The notes beneath the pieces were generated by a model. The model was given only the letters and a program-made list of their open reading frames with translations. It made no database searches and was not told where the DNA came from. This document shows positions 5,125-6,981 of a DNA stretch of 6,981 bases, in pieces. The position numbers and the translations under genes were made by a program. The DNA comes from Bryobacteraceae bacterium. Its GTDB lineage: Bacteria > Acidobacteriota > Terriglobia > Bryobacterales > Bryobacteraceae. The DNA lies in contig JASHSD010000446.1 of assembly GCA_030036985.1 (NCBI GenBank), positions 1-6,981 of the forward strand, given 5' to 3'. How positions within the stretch are numbered: the first letter of the stretch is position 1; the number at the start of each line of letters is the position of its first letter.

Positions 5125-6981
5125 TTACGAAGCGAGGCGGGCTTTCTCGATCGCGGCGCGGATCTGATCCAAGGTGGGCAGTTCGCCGAGGCGCTCGACG
5201 GTGTTGCCGTTGCGGTCCAGCACCACGGTTACCGGCAACGTCTCCATCGATCCGGAGCCAAGGCCGACGGTGTAGTTCATGTGCGTCTTCTGGAGGAACG
5301 GCTTCACCGCCGCGGCGCCGTCCTCATCCATCGAGATGCCGACCACCTCGACACCCTTCGACGCCAGCTCGTCGTGGATGCGATTGAATTCGGGGATCTC
5401 CGAACGGCAGGGCACACACCATGTCGCCCAATAGTTGAGGACCACGATCTTGCCTTTCCAATCCGCAGTCGAGAGATCGGCGCCGTCGAGGGTCTTGAAT
5501 GGCGCGCCGTCGAGACTCGCGTTAACCGGCGCGGCAGGCTGCGTAACGGCCGGCTTCTTATTCAGGAACGACAGATATTCGTCGGGCTTGCGGGTGAGGC
5601 CCGGAAACGTCGCGACCACATTCTGATTCGCATCGTAGAGAACATAGAACGGAATGGCGACGGTCTGGAACTTAGCCTCTTCCAGCTTCTGATTGGTTTC
5701 GGAAGCCGCGTCCGTGCCGTCGGTATAGAGGTCCACCAGCACCATGTTCTTCATCACCGGTTCAATCTCCGGTTTGGTGAACATATTCGCCTTCATCCAA
5801 TGACAGTTGGTGCAGGCGTAGCCGGTGAAGTTGACCAGCACCATTTTGCCTTCGGCTTTGGCTTTGGCGAAGGCGGTTGGCAGATCGTTCTCGATCCAGG
5901 CGAGATCGGTGTTGCCCGCCGTTCCGCTCGCTGGCGGCGGAATGTAGGCTTCGATTTCGCCGAGCCTGGTCCCGAACATTCCGGGCACGAGGCTCAGTCC
6001 GAAGACTACCAAAACGATTCCGATCAGCAGCCGCACCACACCTAGTTCCGCATCGCGCGAGATACCAGGCAGACGAACGAATCCGAGCAGGTAGAATCCC
6101 GCCATCGCGAACAGCACGACCCATGCGGCGAGGAATCGCTCGCGCGTGAGGAAGCCGGTCTGCAGCACGGCATCCAGACTATAGAGATACTTCAGCATCG
6201 CGGCGAGCACGAGGAAGCCCATCACCACCTTCACGCGCGACAGCCATTCGCCCGAGCGCGGCAGCTTCTCCAGATATTTTGGAAACAGCGCGAGGAAGAA
6301 GAACGGCAGCGCCAGTCCGCTGGCGAAGACCAGCATGCCGAGAACCGGCCGCAGCTTGTCGTCGCCCACCGATGCGGCGAGCAGCGTTCCCATAAACGGT
6401 CCGACGCAGGCGAAGGAAGCCAGCGCGAAGGTGAGGCCCATCAGCAGCGTGCCGGCGAAGCCGCCCTGTCCCGATGCCGCGTTGAGCTTCGTCAATACGC
6501 CCGACGGAATGGTGATCTCGAATGCTCCCAGCAGGCTCAGGCCGAAGATGAAAAAGATCAGGGCAATGAAGCCGTTCACCCAGGCGTTGGATCCGAGTTG
6601 CACCACGGCCGCGGGGCCGAGGGCAAGCGTCAGGATCAGGCCGAGTCCGCTGAACAGAACGATGATGCCGAGGCAGAAGGTCACGGCCTGACGGAATCCG
6701 CCGCGCTGACCCACGAAGTAGGACATCGTGATCGGGATCATCGGAAAAACGCACGGAGTGAAAATGGCGGCGAGGCCGAATCCGAAGGCCACCGCGAGAA
6801 ACGCGAAGAGACCGCCCGTCTCCGTGGTCCCGGCCGTGGTTATCGGCTTCGGCGCTTCGGGCTTCGCTTCGATATAGCCTGCTGGGATGTTCACGGCGGC
6901 AGCCGGCGCAGACGCGGCCATATTCAGCATCGCGCTCACTTCGCGCGTGCGCGGCGGAATGCAGGATGTCCCGCTGCAGGT
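5125..6981 (-). CDS. dsbD: DsbD-family thiol:disulfide reductase fused to a TlpA-like thioredoxin (N-terminus cut by window edge)
   Basis: Carries electrons from cytoplasmic thioredoxin across the inner membrane to periplasmic thiol proteins, serving disulfide repair and cytochrome c maturation. The frame stays open to the window edge. Counting from that edge, 618 residues are visible. The first, CSGTSCIPPRTREV (2-15), is the end of the periplasmic alpha domain with its Cys pair (Cys2, Cys7). A Pro/Ala-rich linker leads to eight membrane helices (about 57-335) with the redox cysteines in TPCVFPM (Cys77) and ACVGPFMG (Cys192). A thioredoxin-like gamma domain follows (about 361-474) with CTNC (390-393) and cis-Pro444. 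A second thioredoxin domain of TlpA/ResA type (about 491-614) has WATWCVPC (Cys522, Cys525) and cis-Pro583. E. coli DsbD ends after the gamma domain, so this last domain is extra. A GTG at 6939 is an internal codon, not the start. Confidence 0.93.
   Translation of the reverse strand, partial: TCSGTSCIPPRTREVSAMLNMAASAPAAAVNIPAGYIEAKPEAPKPITTAGTTETGGLFAFLAVAFGFGLAAIFTPCVFPMIPITMSYFVGQRGGFRQAVTFCLGIIVLFSGLGLILTLALGPAAVVQLGSNAWVNGFIALIFFIFGLSLLGAFEITIPSGVLTKLNAASGQGGFAGTLLMGLTFALASFACVGPFMGTLLAASVGDDKLRPVLGMLVFASGLALPFFFLALFPKYLEKLPRSGEWLSRVKVVMGFLVLAAMLKYLYSLDAVLQTGFLTRERFLAAWVVLFAMAGFYLLGFVRLPGISRDAELGVVRLLIGIVLVVFGLSLVPGMFGTRLGEIEAYIPPPASGTAGNTDLAWIENDLPTAFAKAKAEGKMVLVNFTGYACTNCHWMKANMFTKPEIEPVMKNMVLVDLYTDGTDAASETNQKLEEAKFQTVAIPFYVLYDANQNVVATFPGLTRKPDEYLSFLNKKPAVTQPAAPVNASLDGAPFKTLDGADLSTADWKGKIVVLNYWATWCVPCRSEIPEFNRIHDELASKGVEVVGISMDEDGAAAVKPFLQKTHMNYTVGLGSGSMETLPVTVVLDRNGNTVERLGELPTLDQIRAAIEKARLAS

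Noticed and set aside
5089..6045. 318-codon plus-strand frame opposite dsbD
   Set aside because: Composition is that of an antisense shadow, and the minus strand carries two complete thioredoxin domains across the same interval.
6937..6939. GTG as the start of the dsbD gene
   Set aside because: The frame continues to the window edge and encodes CSGTSCIPPRTREV, which matches the end of a DsbD alpha domain, so the true start lies outside.

Overview
This is a GC-rich, gene-dense bacterial chromosomal window with no RNA gene, phage gene or CRISPR array. High GC, frequent GTG/TTG starts, an ECF sigma factor, and the style of the cyclophilin and the small membrane protein suggest an Acidobacteriota-like organism (Bryobacterales/Solibacter type). 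That placement is an inference from protein resemblance, not a measured result.

Layout. Positions 1-493 (minus) hold most of an ECF sigma factor whose C-terminal end lies off the left edge. A short divergent spacer with a tandem 17-bp repeat leads into a small unrecognised protein (599-1027, plus), which overlaps tail to tail with a secreted cyclophilin-type peptidyl-prolyl isomerase (1002-1610, minus). Divergent from that is a zinc-dependent medium-chain alcohol dehydrogenase (1684-2691, plus). Right after its stop lies a 110-bp palindromic element with 8-bp inverted ends (2697-2806).

From 5013 down to 2807 runs a minus-strand operon: a MarR-type regulator, an MFS exporter, a small three-helix membrane protein, and the remnant of an isochorismatase-family hydrolase. 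All three junctions are 4-nt start/stop overlaps (GTGA, ATGA, TTGA), so the genes look translationally coupled. A cluster of palindromes and direct repeats just upstream of marR is a good candidate for its own operator. The simplest reading is a MarR-controlled export operon that lost its last enzyme by an internal deletion next to the palindromic element.

Positions 5125-6981 (minus) encode most of a DsbD-family thiol:disulfide reductase. Only the end of its N-terminal periplasmic domain is in view, and the gene continues past the right edge. Its C-terminus carries an additional TlpA/ResA-like thioredoxin domain, giving an apparent single-chain reductant relay across the membrane. No clearly undescribed system is visible. 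The most noteworthy items are this DsbD-TlpA fusion, the coupled operon with its decayed last gene, the palindromic element, and the marR operator region.
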